The position numbers were made by a program, and so were the translations under genes. The notes beneath the pieces were generated by a model that was not told the DNA's origin, did no database searches, and saw nothing but the letters and a program-made list of their open reading frames with translations. From Streptococcus sp. (GTDB lineage: Bacteria; Bacillota; Bacilli; Lactobacillales; Streptococcaceae), in assembly GCA_003521145.1 (NCBI GenBank), contig DOTL01000052.1, positions 1 to 17,891 on the forward strand: a stretch of 17,891 nucleotides of DNA. Reading direction: 5' to 3'. Positions within the stretch are counted from its first letter, which is position 1. Each line of letters starts with the position of its first letter. Positions 6,801 to 14,585 of the stretch are shown piece by piece.

Positions 6801-9013
6801 CCTTTGCAGGACGCCCGCTTGTCGTTGAAGTTGGGCAGGTAGCCAAGCAGGCTAATGGTGCTGTCGTCGTGCGTTATGGAGATACAACTGTATTATCAAC
6901 AGCTGTTATGTCTAAAAAGATGGCAACTGCAGATTTCTTTCCTTTACAGGTTAATTACGAGGAAAAAATGTATGCAGCTGGTAAGTTCCCGGGGGGCTTT
7001 AACAAGCGTGAGGGTCGTCCGTCAATAGATGCCACGTTGACTGCTCGCCTTATTGACCGTCCTATTCGTCCTATGTTTGCGGACGGCTTTCGTAACGAAG
7101 TTCAACTCATTAACACCGTCCTCTCTTATGATGAGAATGCTAGTGCTCCAATGGCTGCTATGTTTGGTAGCTCTTTAGCTCTTTCTATCTCTGATATTCC
7201 TTTCAATGGTCCAATTGCTGGGGTTCAAGTAGCCTATGCTGCAGAAGATTTCATGATCAACCCAAGTGCAGCGGATAAGGAAGCTTCACTTTTAGATTTG
7301 ACAGTGGCAGGTACCAAGGAAGCTATCAATATGGTAGAGTCATGTGCTCAGGAATTGTCTGAGGATATTATGTTGCAAGCACTCTTGAAGGGACATGAGG
7401 CTATTCAAGAGTTGGTTGATTTCCAAAATTATATCGTTGCAGCTGTTGGTAAGGAAAAGGCGAAGGTTGAACTTCTACAAGTTGATGCTGACTTGAAAGT
7501 TGAAATCGAAACGGCTTATTATGATCAGTTAGCTAAGGCTGTTCAGGTGGAAGAAAAACTGGCGCGTGAAACAGCAACCCAGGCTGTAAAAGAAGAGGTC
7601 CTCGCTTCTTATCAAGAACGCTTTGCAGAAGATGAAGATAAGGAAATCATTCTGCGTGATGTAGCAGAAATCCTGGAGCAGATGGAACATGCGGAAGTTC
7701 GCCGTTTGATTACAGAAGACAAGGTTCGTCCAGATGGTCGTCGTGTGGATGAAATCCGTCCTTTGGACGCAGAGATTGACTTTTTTCCCAAGGTTCATGG
7801 TTCAGGTCTCTTTACACGTGGTCAAACTCAAGCCTTGTCAGTTTTGACTTTGGCACCTATGAGTGATACGCAACTTGTTGATGGTTTGGATCCAGAGTAT
7901 AAGAAACGTTTCCTTCACCACTATAATTTCCCTCAGTATTCAGTGGGTGAAACAGGGCGTTACGGTGCACCAGGTCGACGTGAAATTGGTCACGGAGCCT
8001 TGGGTGAACGTGCCCTTGCTCAGGTTCTCCCAAGTGTTGAAGAGTTCCCTTATGCTATCCGTTTGGTAGCCGAAGTCTTGGAGTCAAATGGTTCTTCATC
8101 ACAAGCTTCTATTTGTGCAGGGACCTTGGCTCTTATGGCTGGTGGTGTACCGATTAAGGCACCTGTTGCAGGTATTGCCATGGGGCTTATCTCAGATGGT
8201 ACTAACTTCACTGTCCTAACTGATATTCAAGGTTTGGAAGATCATTTTGGAGATATGGACTTTAAGGTGGCTGGTACACGTAAAGGAATTACAGCTCTTC
8301 AGATGGATATTAAGATTTCGGGCATTACACCGGCCATTCTCGAAGAGGCTTTGACTCAGGCAAAGGTAGCTCGTTTTGAAATTCTTGATGTCATTGAGTC
8401 AGCAATCGCTGAGCCACGTCCAGAATTGGCACCAACAGCACCTAAGATTGATAGCATTCAGATTCCTGTTGACAAGATTAAGGTTGTCATCGGTAAAGGT
8501 GGCGAAACTATTGATAAGATTATCGCTGAGACTGGTGTCACTATTGATATCGATGAAGAAGGTCTTGTTCAGATTTTCTCTAGTGATCAGGATGCCATTA
8601 ACCGTGCTAAAGCTATCATCTCTGATCTTGTACGTGAAGCTAAGGTTGGAGAGGTTTACACTGTACCAGTTGTGCGTATTGAAAAGTTCGGTGCCTTTGT
8701 CCACCTCTTTAATAAGACAGATGCTCTCATCCACATCTCAGAATTAGCTTGGGAACGCACTGAGCATGTCGAAGATGTGGTTAAGGTTGGGGATACGGTA
8801 ACTGTTAAAATTATCAAAATCGATGAAAAAGGACGTATCGATGCCTCAATCAAGACCTTGCTTCCTAAGCCTGAGAAAATTGAGGACGGTGAAAATGGAG
8901 GAGAGCATCGTCATCACCGTCGTTCTCATCATAAACCACGCCACCATAATGAAAGTGGTGAAGCACCGAAAAATCCTGATAAATCAGAAACGAAAGAACA
9001 GACAGAAGAATGA
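6776..9013 (+). CDS. pnp: Polynucleotide phosphorylase
   Basis: PNPase is the trimeric 3'-5' exoribonuclease that degrades RNA phosphorolytically, releasing nucleoside diphosphates; it can also add tails. It has 745 residues. The first RNase PH domain spans about 1-220, a helical linker about 240-320, and the second, catalytic RNase PH domain about 320-555, with the conserved GDMDFKVAGTRKG...MDIK segment around 492-513. A KH domain carries the VVIGKGGETIDKI motif (570-582), and an S1 domain covers about 624-695. The tail is longer than in many PNPases and holds a basic histidine cluster (711-724, seven His). The last four bases overlap the next gene as ATGA, so the pair is probably translationally coupled. 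Its promoter and leader lie at 6685-6775. Confidence 0.97.
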   Translation: MAKQTFEMTFAGRPLVVEVGQVAKQANGAVVVRYGDTTVLSTAVMSKKMATADFFPLQVNYEEKMYAAGKFPGGFNKREGRPSIDATLTARLIDRPIRPMFADGFRNEVQLINTVLSYDENASAPMAAMFGSSLALSISDIPFNGPIAGVQVAYAAEDFMINPSAADKEASLLDLTVAGTKEAINMVESCAQELSEDIMLQALLKGHEAIQELVDFQNYIVAAVGKEKAKVELLQVDADLKVEIETAYYDQLAKAVQVEEKLARETATQAVKEEVLASYQERFAEDEDKEIILRDVAEILEQMEHAEVRRLITEDKVRPDGRRVDEIRPLDAEIDFFPKVHGSGLFTRGQTQALSVLTLAPMSDTQLVDGLDPEYKKRFLHHYNFPQYSVGETGRYGAPGRREIGHGALGERALAQVLPSVEEFPYAIRLVAEVLESNGSSSQASICAGTLALMAGGVPIKAPVAGIAMGLISDGTNFTVLTDIQGLEDHFGDMDFKVAGTRKGITALQMDIKISGITPAILEEALTQAKVARFEILDVIESAIAEPRPELAPTAPKIDSIQIPVDKIKVVIGKGGETIDKIIAETGVTIDIDEEGLVQIFSSDQDAINRAKAIISDLVREAKVGEVYTVPVVRIEKFGAFVHLFNKTDALIHISELAWERTEHVEDVVKVGDTVTVKIIKIDEKGRIDASIKTLLPKPEKIEDGENGGEHRHHRRSHHKPRHHNESGEAPKNPDKSETKEQTEE

Positions 9014-9786
9014 CAGAAAATCAAGAAATGCAAGCTTTTGATGAAACTCTAAGAGAATTTTTAAAGGAACCAGACCACTTTTTGACTAGTCTGGCTTTGG
9101 TTAATCACCTACAACGTATTCCCGTTTTGGCTGCCCAAGACCTCTACGCAGTTGAAGTGGAAGGCAAGAAGGTTGTTCCTGTCTTCACCAATGAACAGGA
9201 CCTACAATCTTTCAAAGCTACTCAAGAGAGTGCTCGAGAACAAACTTGGGTAGAACGTTCGAGCTTAGATGTTTTAACACAAGTTGTTCAGGCAGAGCTT
9301 TTTGGTCTTGCTTTCAATTTAAAAGAGGAGGGTGACTTTTCGAATACCACTCTTTTTGCAAGCAGTGAACTCATCCAGTTTATCAACTATTTCACTCAGA
9401 CCCTTAATAATCTTTTGGGTGAGGAAAATCAAAAGGCAGCTCCTAAAGATAAGATTTATCTTGTTCCAGCCTTCATTCACAAACGCGAGGAAGATGGCCA
9501 GGATGACCGTCTCTTTGCGACCATGTCGAATGCAGAGGGACAGAGTTATGTGCCTGTGTTTACGAACTTAACGAGCTTTGCAAAATGGTATGGTAACGAG
9601 ACTTTTGGTCTACCTTTCCGTAAGGCTAAAGGGACGATTTTGCAATGGCCACTGTCAGAAATTTACCAGCCTTCAACAGGTGAAAATGAGTTGGATAAGG
9701 TTCAAGGTATTGTCATCAATCCGTTTGATGAGCAGCCTGAGTTAGTCGACTGGTCTTATTTTGAAGGGGATCGCGAGTGGACCTAG
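9010..9786 (+). CDS. SseB-family protein of unknown role
   Basis: This 258-residue soluble protein has no signal peptide or membrane segment. The repeated signature VPVFTN, at residues 56-61 and again at 181-186, each followed by a hydrophobic/aromatic helix start (LQSF, FAKW), matches the SseB N-terminal-like domain and points to an internal duplication of about 125 residues. The name comes from the enterobacterial SseB; nothing here suggests secretion. The start ATG overlaps the pnp stop (ATGA at 9010-9013), so it is made together with PNPase. A role in RNA turnover is a guess from that coupling only. The next gene, cysE, is 79 bases downstream with no terminator between. Confidence 0.75.
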   Translation: MTENQEMQAFDETLREFLKEPDHFLTSLALVNHLQRIPVLAAQDLYAVEVEGKKVVPVFTNEQDLQSFKATQESAREQTWVERSSLDVLTQVVQAELFGLAFNLKEEGDFSNTTLFASSELIQFINYFTQTLNNLLGEENQKAAPKDKIYLVPAFIHKREEDGQDDRLFATMSNAEGQSYVPVFTNLTSFAKWYGNETFGLPFRKAKGTILQWPLSEIYQPSTGENELDKVQGIVINPFDEQPELVDWSYFEGDREWT

Positions 9787-9865
9787 TGTTCGCAACTTTC
9801 CACTTTAAAGAATAATAGGGCCACAGCAAATAATAAAAACAATAATGATGTAAGGAGTGACCTAA

Positions 9866-10486
9866 ATGGGTTGGTGGAAAGAAAGTATTGATATAGTAAA
9901 GAAAAATGACCCAGCAGCTCGGACGAGTCTGGAGGTTCTTTTAACCTACCCTGGATTAAAGGCCTTGGCTGCTCATCGTATCTCACATTTTCTCTGGCGC
10001 CACCATTGTCGACTCTTGGCGCGTATGCATAGTCAGTTTTGGCGCTTTTGGACTCAGATTGAGATTCACCCAGGGGCTCAGATAGCTGAAGGTGTCTTCA
10101 TTGACCATGGCTCAGGCCTTGTCATTGGTGAGACAGCTGTTGTGGAGAAGGGGGCTAAGCTCTATCACGGTGTCACTTTAGGTGGTACTGGTAAAGATGT
10201 CGGAAAACGTCACCCAACCGTTCGTGAGGGTGCCTTGGTTTCAGCCCATGCTCAGGTCATAGGCCCTATTGAGATTGGAAAGAATGCTAAGGTCGGTGCG
10301 GCAGCTGTGGTTGTTGCGGATGTCCCAGAAGATGTTACAGTCGTTGGTGTTCCTGCTAAGGTTGTGCGTGTTCATGGTCAAAAGGATGAAGAAGTTATCC
10401 ACGATATTGAAGAAGGACGTGAATACTATAGCGAAAAGCTAGAAGACCTTCTAAAAGCAGCTAGCTTCCACTCATCACGGCTATAA
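9866..10486 (+). CDS. cysE: Serine O-acetyltransferase
   Basis: CysE transfers acetyl from acetyl-CoA to L-serine, giving O-acetylserine, the acceptor for sulfide in cysteine synthesis. The 206 residues are typical of the short Gram-positive form. The N-terminal helical region (1-65) is followed by a left-handed beta helix of hexapeptide repeats. Active-site residues are visible: D80-H81 in IDHGSG and RHP at 115-117 after LGGTGK. A charged tail (about 171-206) closes the protein. AAGGAG at 9852-9857 supports the start. No T-box or other riboswitch is present in the 79-base gap upstream. Neighbouring cysS uses the product of the pathway, an arrangement also found in Bacillus. Confidence 0.95.
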   Translation: MGWWKESIDIVKKNDPAARTSLEVLLTYPGLKALAAHRISHFLWRHHCRLLARMHSQFWRFWTQIEIHPGAQIAEGVFIDHGSGLVIGETAVVEKGAKLYHGVTLGGTGKDVGKRHPTVREGALVSAHAQVIGPIEIGKNAKVGAAAVVVADVPEDVTVVGVPAKVVRVHGQKDEEVIHDIEEGREYYSEKLEDLLKAASFHSSRL

Positions 10487-10498
10487 GGAAAGGAAACG

Positions 10499-10621
10499 AT
10501 GAAACTCTTTAGTTCAAAGGTGACTCGATTGACGGTTGTGGGTCCTCTTGCTCTTGTTTACATTGCTTTACATAGAGCAGACTATAGTATGGCTGCCTTA
10601 TGGTTTTGCATAGCTCTTTAG
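10499..10621 (+). CDS. Small membrane protein, possibly cut short by a nonsense codon
   Basis: The ATG at 10499 lies 12 bases after cysE and behind AAGGAAAGG. It encodes 40 residues: a basic start (MKLFSSKVTR) and two hydrophobic stretches around a short polar turn (ALHRADYS). The frame ends at TAG 10619-10621. Reading on through that codon adds WAGLVFKQRHK and then TGA at 10655-10657, which looks like a natural end for a small two-helix membrane protein. The TAG is one base away from TGG. I do not recognise a family. It may be a truncated but real gene or a pseudogene. Confidence 0.45.
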   Translation: MKLFSSKVTRLTVVGPLALVYIALHRADYSMAALWFCIAL

Positions 10622-10667
10622 TGGGCCGGTCTTGTTTTTAAGCAACGACACAAGTGAGATTTGAGTA

Positions 10668-10835
10668 ATGAAAAAATTCTTCAAGGAAAATCCTTTTTTG
10701 GTCGTCTATATAGTTGGGAGTTTTCTTTCATCTATATCTCTTTTGGCTCAAGGTCAGCTAGTTGCGGCTATTTGGATTATCATTCTCGTTATACTCTTGT
10801 GTTTGTACCTAAACCATATCAAGGAGAAAAAATAG
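10668..10835 (+). CDS. Small two-helix membrane protein
   Basis: This 55-residue frame has a basic N-terminus (MKKFFKENP) and two hydrophobic segments (about 11-27 and 31-48) separated by AQGQ. It ends in NHIKEKK, as expected for a small protein with both ends inside the cell. It begins 10 bases after the TGA at 10655-10657 that ends the extended form of the preceding ORF. It has only a weak ribosome site, so coupling to the preceding ORF is likely. Small membrane-protein genes between cysE and cysS occur in other streptococci. No function can be assigned. Confidence 0.6.
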   Translation: MKKFFKENPFLVVYIVGSFLSSISLLAQGQLVAAIWIIILVILLCLYLNHIKEKK

Positions 10836-10862
10836 TTTCCAGTTAATTGAAAGGAATCTCTA

Positions 10863-12206
10863 GTGATTAAAATTTATGATACGAAGACGCGTTCGCTCCG
10901 TGATTTTGTACCTTTGACAAAAAATGTTGTCAATATGTATGTCTGCGGACCAACAGTTTACAATTATATTCATATCGGAAATGCCCGTTCAGCAGTAGCT
11001 TTTGATACTATTCGTCGTTATTTTGAGTATTGTGGCTATACAGTCAACTATATTTCCAACTTTACGGATGTAGATGATAAGATCATCAAGGCAGCTAATG
11101 AAGCTGGTATTACTACTAAGGAATTGTCGGACAAGTTTATCGCGGCCTTTATGGAAGATACCGAACAACTTGGCATTAAACCAGCGACACAAAATCCACG
11201 TGTTATTAATTATATGGATGAAATCATTGCATTTGTGTCAACCTTGGTTGACAAAGGATTTGCCTATGTCTCTGAAGGTGATGTTTACTTCCGAGTAGCT
11301 AAGTCAAACAACTATGCTAAATTGGCTAACAAGACCTTGGAAGATCTTGAAATTGGTGCAAGCGGACGTACGGATGCTGAAACAGAACGTAAGGAAAATC
11401 CTCTAGATTTTGCCCTTTGGAAAGTTACCAAAGAGGGAGAAGTTTCTTGGGACAGCCCATGGGGACCTGGTCGTCCTGGTTGGCACATCGAATGTTCTGT
11501 TATGGCGACTGAAATACTTGGAGATACTATCGATATTCATGGTGGAGGTGCAGACCTTGAGTTTCCACACCATACCAATGAAATTGCCCAATCAGAAGCT
11601 AAAACTGGCAAGACCTTCGCTAACTACTGGATGCATAATGGTTTTGTCAATGTGGATAATGAAAAAATGTCAAAATCCTTGGGTAACTTCGTGACCGTTC
11701 ATGATATGCTTCAAACGGTTGCTGGTCCAGTGCTTCGCTTCTTCCTAGCAACACAACAGTATCGTAAACCAATTAACTTTACAGAAAAAGCTATCCATGA
11801 TGCTGAAGTCAATCTTAAGTATTTGAAAAATACCCACGGTCTTCCGTTAACAGATCAGGTGAATCAAGCTGAATTGCTAACTTATCTTGACGCCTTCCAA
11901 GAAGCTATGGATGATGACTTTAATACGGCAAACGGAGTGACTGTTTTGTTTGACATGGCCAAATGGATTAATTCAGGCAATTATGATCAAACCGTTAAGA
12001 ATGCTTTTGAAAAAATTCTCCAAGTCTTCGGTATTGTTTTTGAAGAAGAAGTCCTTGATGAAGATATCGAAAAACTCATTGAAGAGCGTCAAGCGGCGCG
12101 TGCCAACAAGGACTTTGCGACAGCAGACCGCATTCGTGATGAGTTAGCTGCTCAAGGTATCAAACTTCTTGATACCAAGGAGGGCGTGAGGTGGACACGT
12201 GACTAA
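10863..12206 (+). CDS. cysS: Cysteinyl-tRNA synthetase
   Basis: CysRS is the class I synthetase that charges tRNA-Cys. It has 447 residues and starts with GTG at 10863, preceded by AAAGGA at 10850-10855. The zinc ligands line up with those of the family: C28 (in VCGPTVY), C211 (IECS), H236 and E240 (PHHTNE). The HIGH-type signature is HIGN (37-40) and the KMSKS loop is 268-272. The anticodon-binding helical region follows, with the terminal DRIRDELAAQGI segment common to this family. The last eight bases overlap mrnC. The gene sits downstream of cysE in the conserved Firmicutes order. Confidence 0.97.
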   Translation: MIKIYDTKTRSLRDFVPLTKNVVNMYVCGPTVYNYIHIGNARSAVAFDTIRRYFEYCGYTVNYISNFTDVDDKIIKAANEAGITTKELSDKFIAAFMEDTEQLGIKPATQNPRVINYMDEIIAFVSTLVDKGFAYVSEGDVYFRVAKSNNYAKLANKTLEDLEIGASGRTDAETERKENPLDFALWKVTKEGEVSWDSPWGPGRPGWHIECSVMATEILGDTIDIHGGGADLEFPHHTNEIAQSEAKTGKTFANYWMHNGFVNVDNEKMSKSLGNFVTVHDMLQTVAGPVLRFFLATQQYRKPINFTEKAIHDAEVNLKYLKNTHGLPLTDQVNQAELLTYLDAFQEAMDDDFNTANGVTVLFDMAKWINSGNYDQTVKNAFEKILQVFGIVFEEEVLDEDIEKLIEERQAARANKDFATADRIRDELAAQGIKLLDTKEGVRWTRD

Positions 12207-12600
12207 ACATCTTGATGTCAACCTTATTAATGGTATTGCTCTCGCTTTTGAGGGAGATGCTGTTTATTCCTTGTACATTCGCCGTCACCTGATTTTTCAA
12301 GGTCAGACCAAGCCAAACCAATTGCATCGTCTAGCTACACGTTATGTTTCAGCTAAGGCCCAGGCTAGTCTCATTGAAAAAATGCTAGAACAAGAGCTTT
12401 TGACTGAAAAAGAGCTAGACATCTATAAACGAGGTCGTAATACGAATAGTCACACCAAGGCTAAAAATACAGATGTTATTACCTACAAAATGTCAACAGG
12501 CTTCGAAGCAGTCATGGGCTATCTTCATATGACCGAGGACATCGCTCGCTTAGAGGAACTGATTGCTTGGTGTATTGACGAAGTTGAAAAAGAAATCTAA
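12199..12600 (+). CDS. mrnC: Mini-ribonuclease III
   Basis: Mini-III is an RNase III catalytic domain without the double-stranded-RNA-binding domain. In B. subtilis it matures 23S rRNA. The 133-residue length fits. The first catalytic motif is FEGDAVYSLYIRRH with D20; the second acidic residue is E103 in TGFEAVMGYL. The basic loop RGRNTNSHTKAKN (78-90) is the segment linked to RNA recognition. The GTG start at 12199 overlaps cysS by eight bases with GAGGTG just upstream, so translation is probably coupled. A strong terminator directly follows, closing the run that began at pnp. Confidence 0.93.
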   Translation: MTKHLDVNLINGIALAFEGDAVYSLYIRRHLIFQGQTKPNQLHRLATRYVSAKAQASLIEKMLEQELLTEKELDIYKRGRNTNSHTKAKNTDVITYKMSTGFEAVMGYLHMTEDIARLEELIAWCIDEVEKEI

Positions 12601-12626
12601 AAATTCTGCCGAGAGCAGAATTTTTT
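12601..12626 (+). terminator. Terminator after mrnC
   Basis: AAATTCTGC (12601-12609) pairs with GCAGAATTT (12615-12623) around a five-base loop, followed by more T. It directly follows the mrnC stop and ends the pnp-to-mrnC run. Confidence 0.92.
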
Positions 12627-12712
12627 GTTACTTAAAGGCTATAAAAATTGTAACAGTTAGACGGAGTTTCAAAATTTAGATTATTCGAGAATCAAAGTAA
12701 TTCAGCGTCTTG

Positions 12713-12748
12713 ACAATGAAAAAATAAGATACAATGAAAAAATAAGAT
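12713..12748 (+). repeat. Exact tandem repeat, 2 x 18 bp
   Basis: The unit ACAATGAAAAAATAAGAT occurs twice with no gap (12713-12730, 12731-12748). It begins inside a TTGACA hexamer, so copy number could alter spacing to any -10 downstream. Its role is unknown. Confidence 0.9.
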
Positions 12749-12841
12749 TAAACTAATATTTATCACCTTGAAAATGAGAAAGTTAAGGGTATCTGACACG
12801 TGTAAAACCCCTATATGATAGCATTTTTTAATAAAACTATT

Positions 12842-12870
12842 TTGACAGAAAGTAAAAAAGTCTATAATAT
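12842..12870 (+). promoter_or_regulatory. Promoter of the surface-protein gene
   Basis: A perfect TTGACA (12842-12847) is followed by TATAAT (12863-12868, 15-base spacer) or TAATAT (12865-12870, 17-base spacer). Transcription would start near 12876, giving a short leader. It is the clearest -35/-10 promoter in the window, in front of a gene that is broken. Confidence 0.75.
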
Positions 12871-12904
12871 TAGTAAATGAGGCCATAAAAAAATAAGGAG
12901 GTGA

Positions 12905-14577
12905 ATGGAAATAGCTAAGAAAAAAGTTTTCTATACAACTTTTGCTGCTTTGATTTTATCTAGCTTTACGCTTCAAACAGGTAAAGCAGATGAGGTTCAG
13001 GTAAAACTGATGAAGCTAAAATAGACTATGTTAATAGTGAGGTACCGGCTCCAGTTGCTCCTCAGGCTGATTTTTCTTCAGTAGGAGCTAAGGCAGAGCC
13101 AGCGAGTCAAGTAAGTTCAGTAGTGACCTCAACGTCACTGATGGTTGTATCTTCAAGTGAGACAGATGAGGGACTTCTTGAGGTACATTCTCAAGTTGAT
13201 ATCGTGGAGACTAGCGTTTCTACGACGACACCTCGTTCAGAAGAGGCTCGTGCCCAAGCTTTTGGTGAGTATCGATCAGTAGCGACATCTGAACGAGGAG
13301 ATGCAAATCCAACATCTGATTCTGAACAAGCTAAACTAAATATTGTGCTTACTTATGATAAGTCTCGTGAGGCTACAGCGACTGCAGAGTCTCAAGCTGT
13401 AACTTCAATGTATGAGAGTGAAAGTACACTATATACATCTGAACTTTCTGGAAATACACATGCAGTTATTAAAAAATCAGATTATTATTCACTGGATTCT
13501 CATACGACATCTGTAAGTGCGACTCCTACTAGCCAAGCTATTGCAACTTCTGAAGTCGCTTCTGAGTCTGCAAGTACTGCAAGCTCTCTTGCATCTACGG
13601 TTCCAGAAACGAGTCAGTAAAATAATAATTCAGAAGATAGCTTAACTGTCCTTACGGTTGGCTGGAAAGATTCATCATCAACTTCTGAGGTCTTTGAAAC
13701 TTCTAAAGTGGTTTCTATGTTACAAAGTGGGAGTTTGACCTATTCGTCAGAGGTAACCTTTACGGATGGACTTATCTCAGAAATCTTAGCGACTCCAATC
13801 ACTTCTGAAGTTTACACTGTTGTTCCAAAACGAGACAGTACTGGAGCGCTTCTTGAAGATCAACCTGCTGTTACAGGGAATACAGATATTCTTTATTTAG
13901 CACGTTGCGAAATCTTTGACGTCAACTTTGATGTTAATAAGATGCAAGGTAAGAAGATTAAGGGCCTTAATCTAGTCCTTGATGGCAAACAAATTCATCA
14001 CAGCTACTTTGTTGAAGGAACTCTGGATGAGGTCAATGCTGGTTTGAGTGCCTACCATTTGGCAGAACAAACGACTGGCATTCATAAAATGACCTTTGAG
14101 TTGATTGATACGAATAACAATATTCATTACCTGACACAGACTTTTAGCGTCTTTAATGAAGGCGAGCGTCCAGTGACACCTGATGGTTACCGTAGGAATC
14201 AGTATTCATCAACGACAACAACGACTGTACCGGTTACTTATAATACCAGTGCAAATAACTATACTGAAACGGCCAATCATATACAAGCTACGCCTGTTAA
14301 TGAATTGGCTGAGACAACTAGAGCGTTAACACAGCAATTAGCAGAACAAATTGCTGAGGTTTTGAGTGGTTGGTCTTCAGTGATTTCTGGAAATAATTCA
14401 ACAAGCACAGGTTCAATTGATATCTTCCAAGCGGCAGGTAAAACCATTACTCAAGCTACGAGAAAGATTGCAGAATCAATCTCAGATCCAGATACAATTG
14501 GTAAGCAAGCTTTGGCTGCTGCAACTGTTGTTTTAGTTCTCCTAGTGCTTTACCTAGCAGCAATTACATTTATTTAA
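12905..14577 (+). pseudogene. Decayed Ser/Thr-rich surface protein with signal peptide and C-terminal membrane anchor
   Basis: The frame opens at ATG 12905 behind AAGGAGGTGA. It gives a clear signal peptide (KKKVFYTTFAALILSSF..., cleavage near GKA-DE) and stops at TAG 13022-13024 after 39 codons. The sense frame continues in another phase from about 13000 and is open to 14577 apart from one TAA at 13618-13620. Joined up, the protein would have about 557 residues. It has a Ser/Thr/Ala/Glu-rich stalk, a more compact region (about bases 13720-14190), a Thr-rich linker, a helical stretch (about 14290-14480) and a last hydrophobic helix ending ...LVLYLAAITFI. No LPxTG sorting signal is present, so attachment would be by the membrane helix. 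I do not recognise the family. The later pieces have no ribosome site or signal peptide of their own, so I call it a pseudogene. Confidence 0.8.
12978..13017 (+). repeat. Imperfect 20-bp tandem repeat at the frameshift
   Basis: CAGGTAAAGCAGATGAGGTT (12978-12997) is followed directly by CAGGTAAAACTGATGAAGCT (12998-13017), 16 of 20 identical. In their own frames they encode GKADEV and GKTDEA. Because 20 is not a multiple of three, the second copy lies in the shifted phase. Either a 20-bp duplication or loss of one base from a 21-bp codon repeat explains the frameshift. Confidence 0.75.
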
Positions 14578-14585
14578 CATGCTTT

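Larger units (their letters stand above)
12627..12904. other. AT-rich region upstream of the surface-protein gene, no gene
   Basis: These 278 bases hold no credible coding frame. They contain an exact 18-bp tandem repeat (12713-12748), an 8-bp palindrome ACACGTGT (12796-12803), a promoter (12842-12870) and a strong ribosome site (12895-12904). A TTGACA at 12710-12715 overlaps the repeat but has no well-spaced -10. Confidence 0.6.

Noticed and set aside
8376..8747. Long frames on both strands inside the KH/S1 part of pnp
   Set aside because: They are shadow frames of the intact pnp coding sequence, with no ribosome sites of their own.
9787..9865. Possible T-box or other riboswitch before cysE
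   Set aside because: Only 79 bases are available, with no T-box core (TGGNACCGCG) and no terminator hairpin.
10661..10846. 61-residue frame starting at TTG 10661
   Set aside because: It overlaps the two-helix membrane ORF at 10668 in another phase and shows no protein-like pattern.
13123..13620. A separate 165-residue gene starting at GTG 13123
   Set aside because: It has no ribosome site or signal peptide and is the in-phase continuation of the upstream surface protein; better read as part of the pseudogene.
13708..14577. A separate 289-residue gene starting at GTG 13708
   Set aside because: Same phase as the piece before the TAA at 13618, with protein-like sequence in between and no ribosome site; part of the same broken gene.
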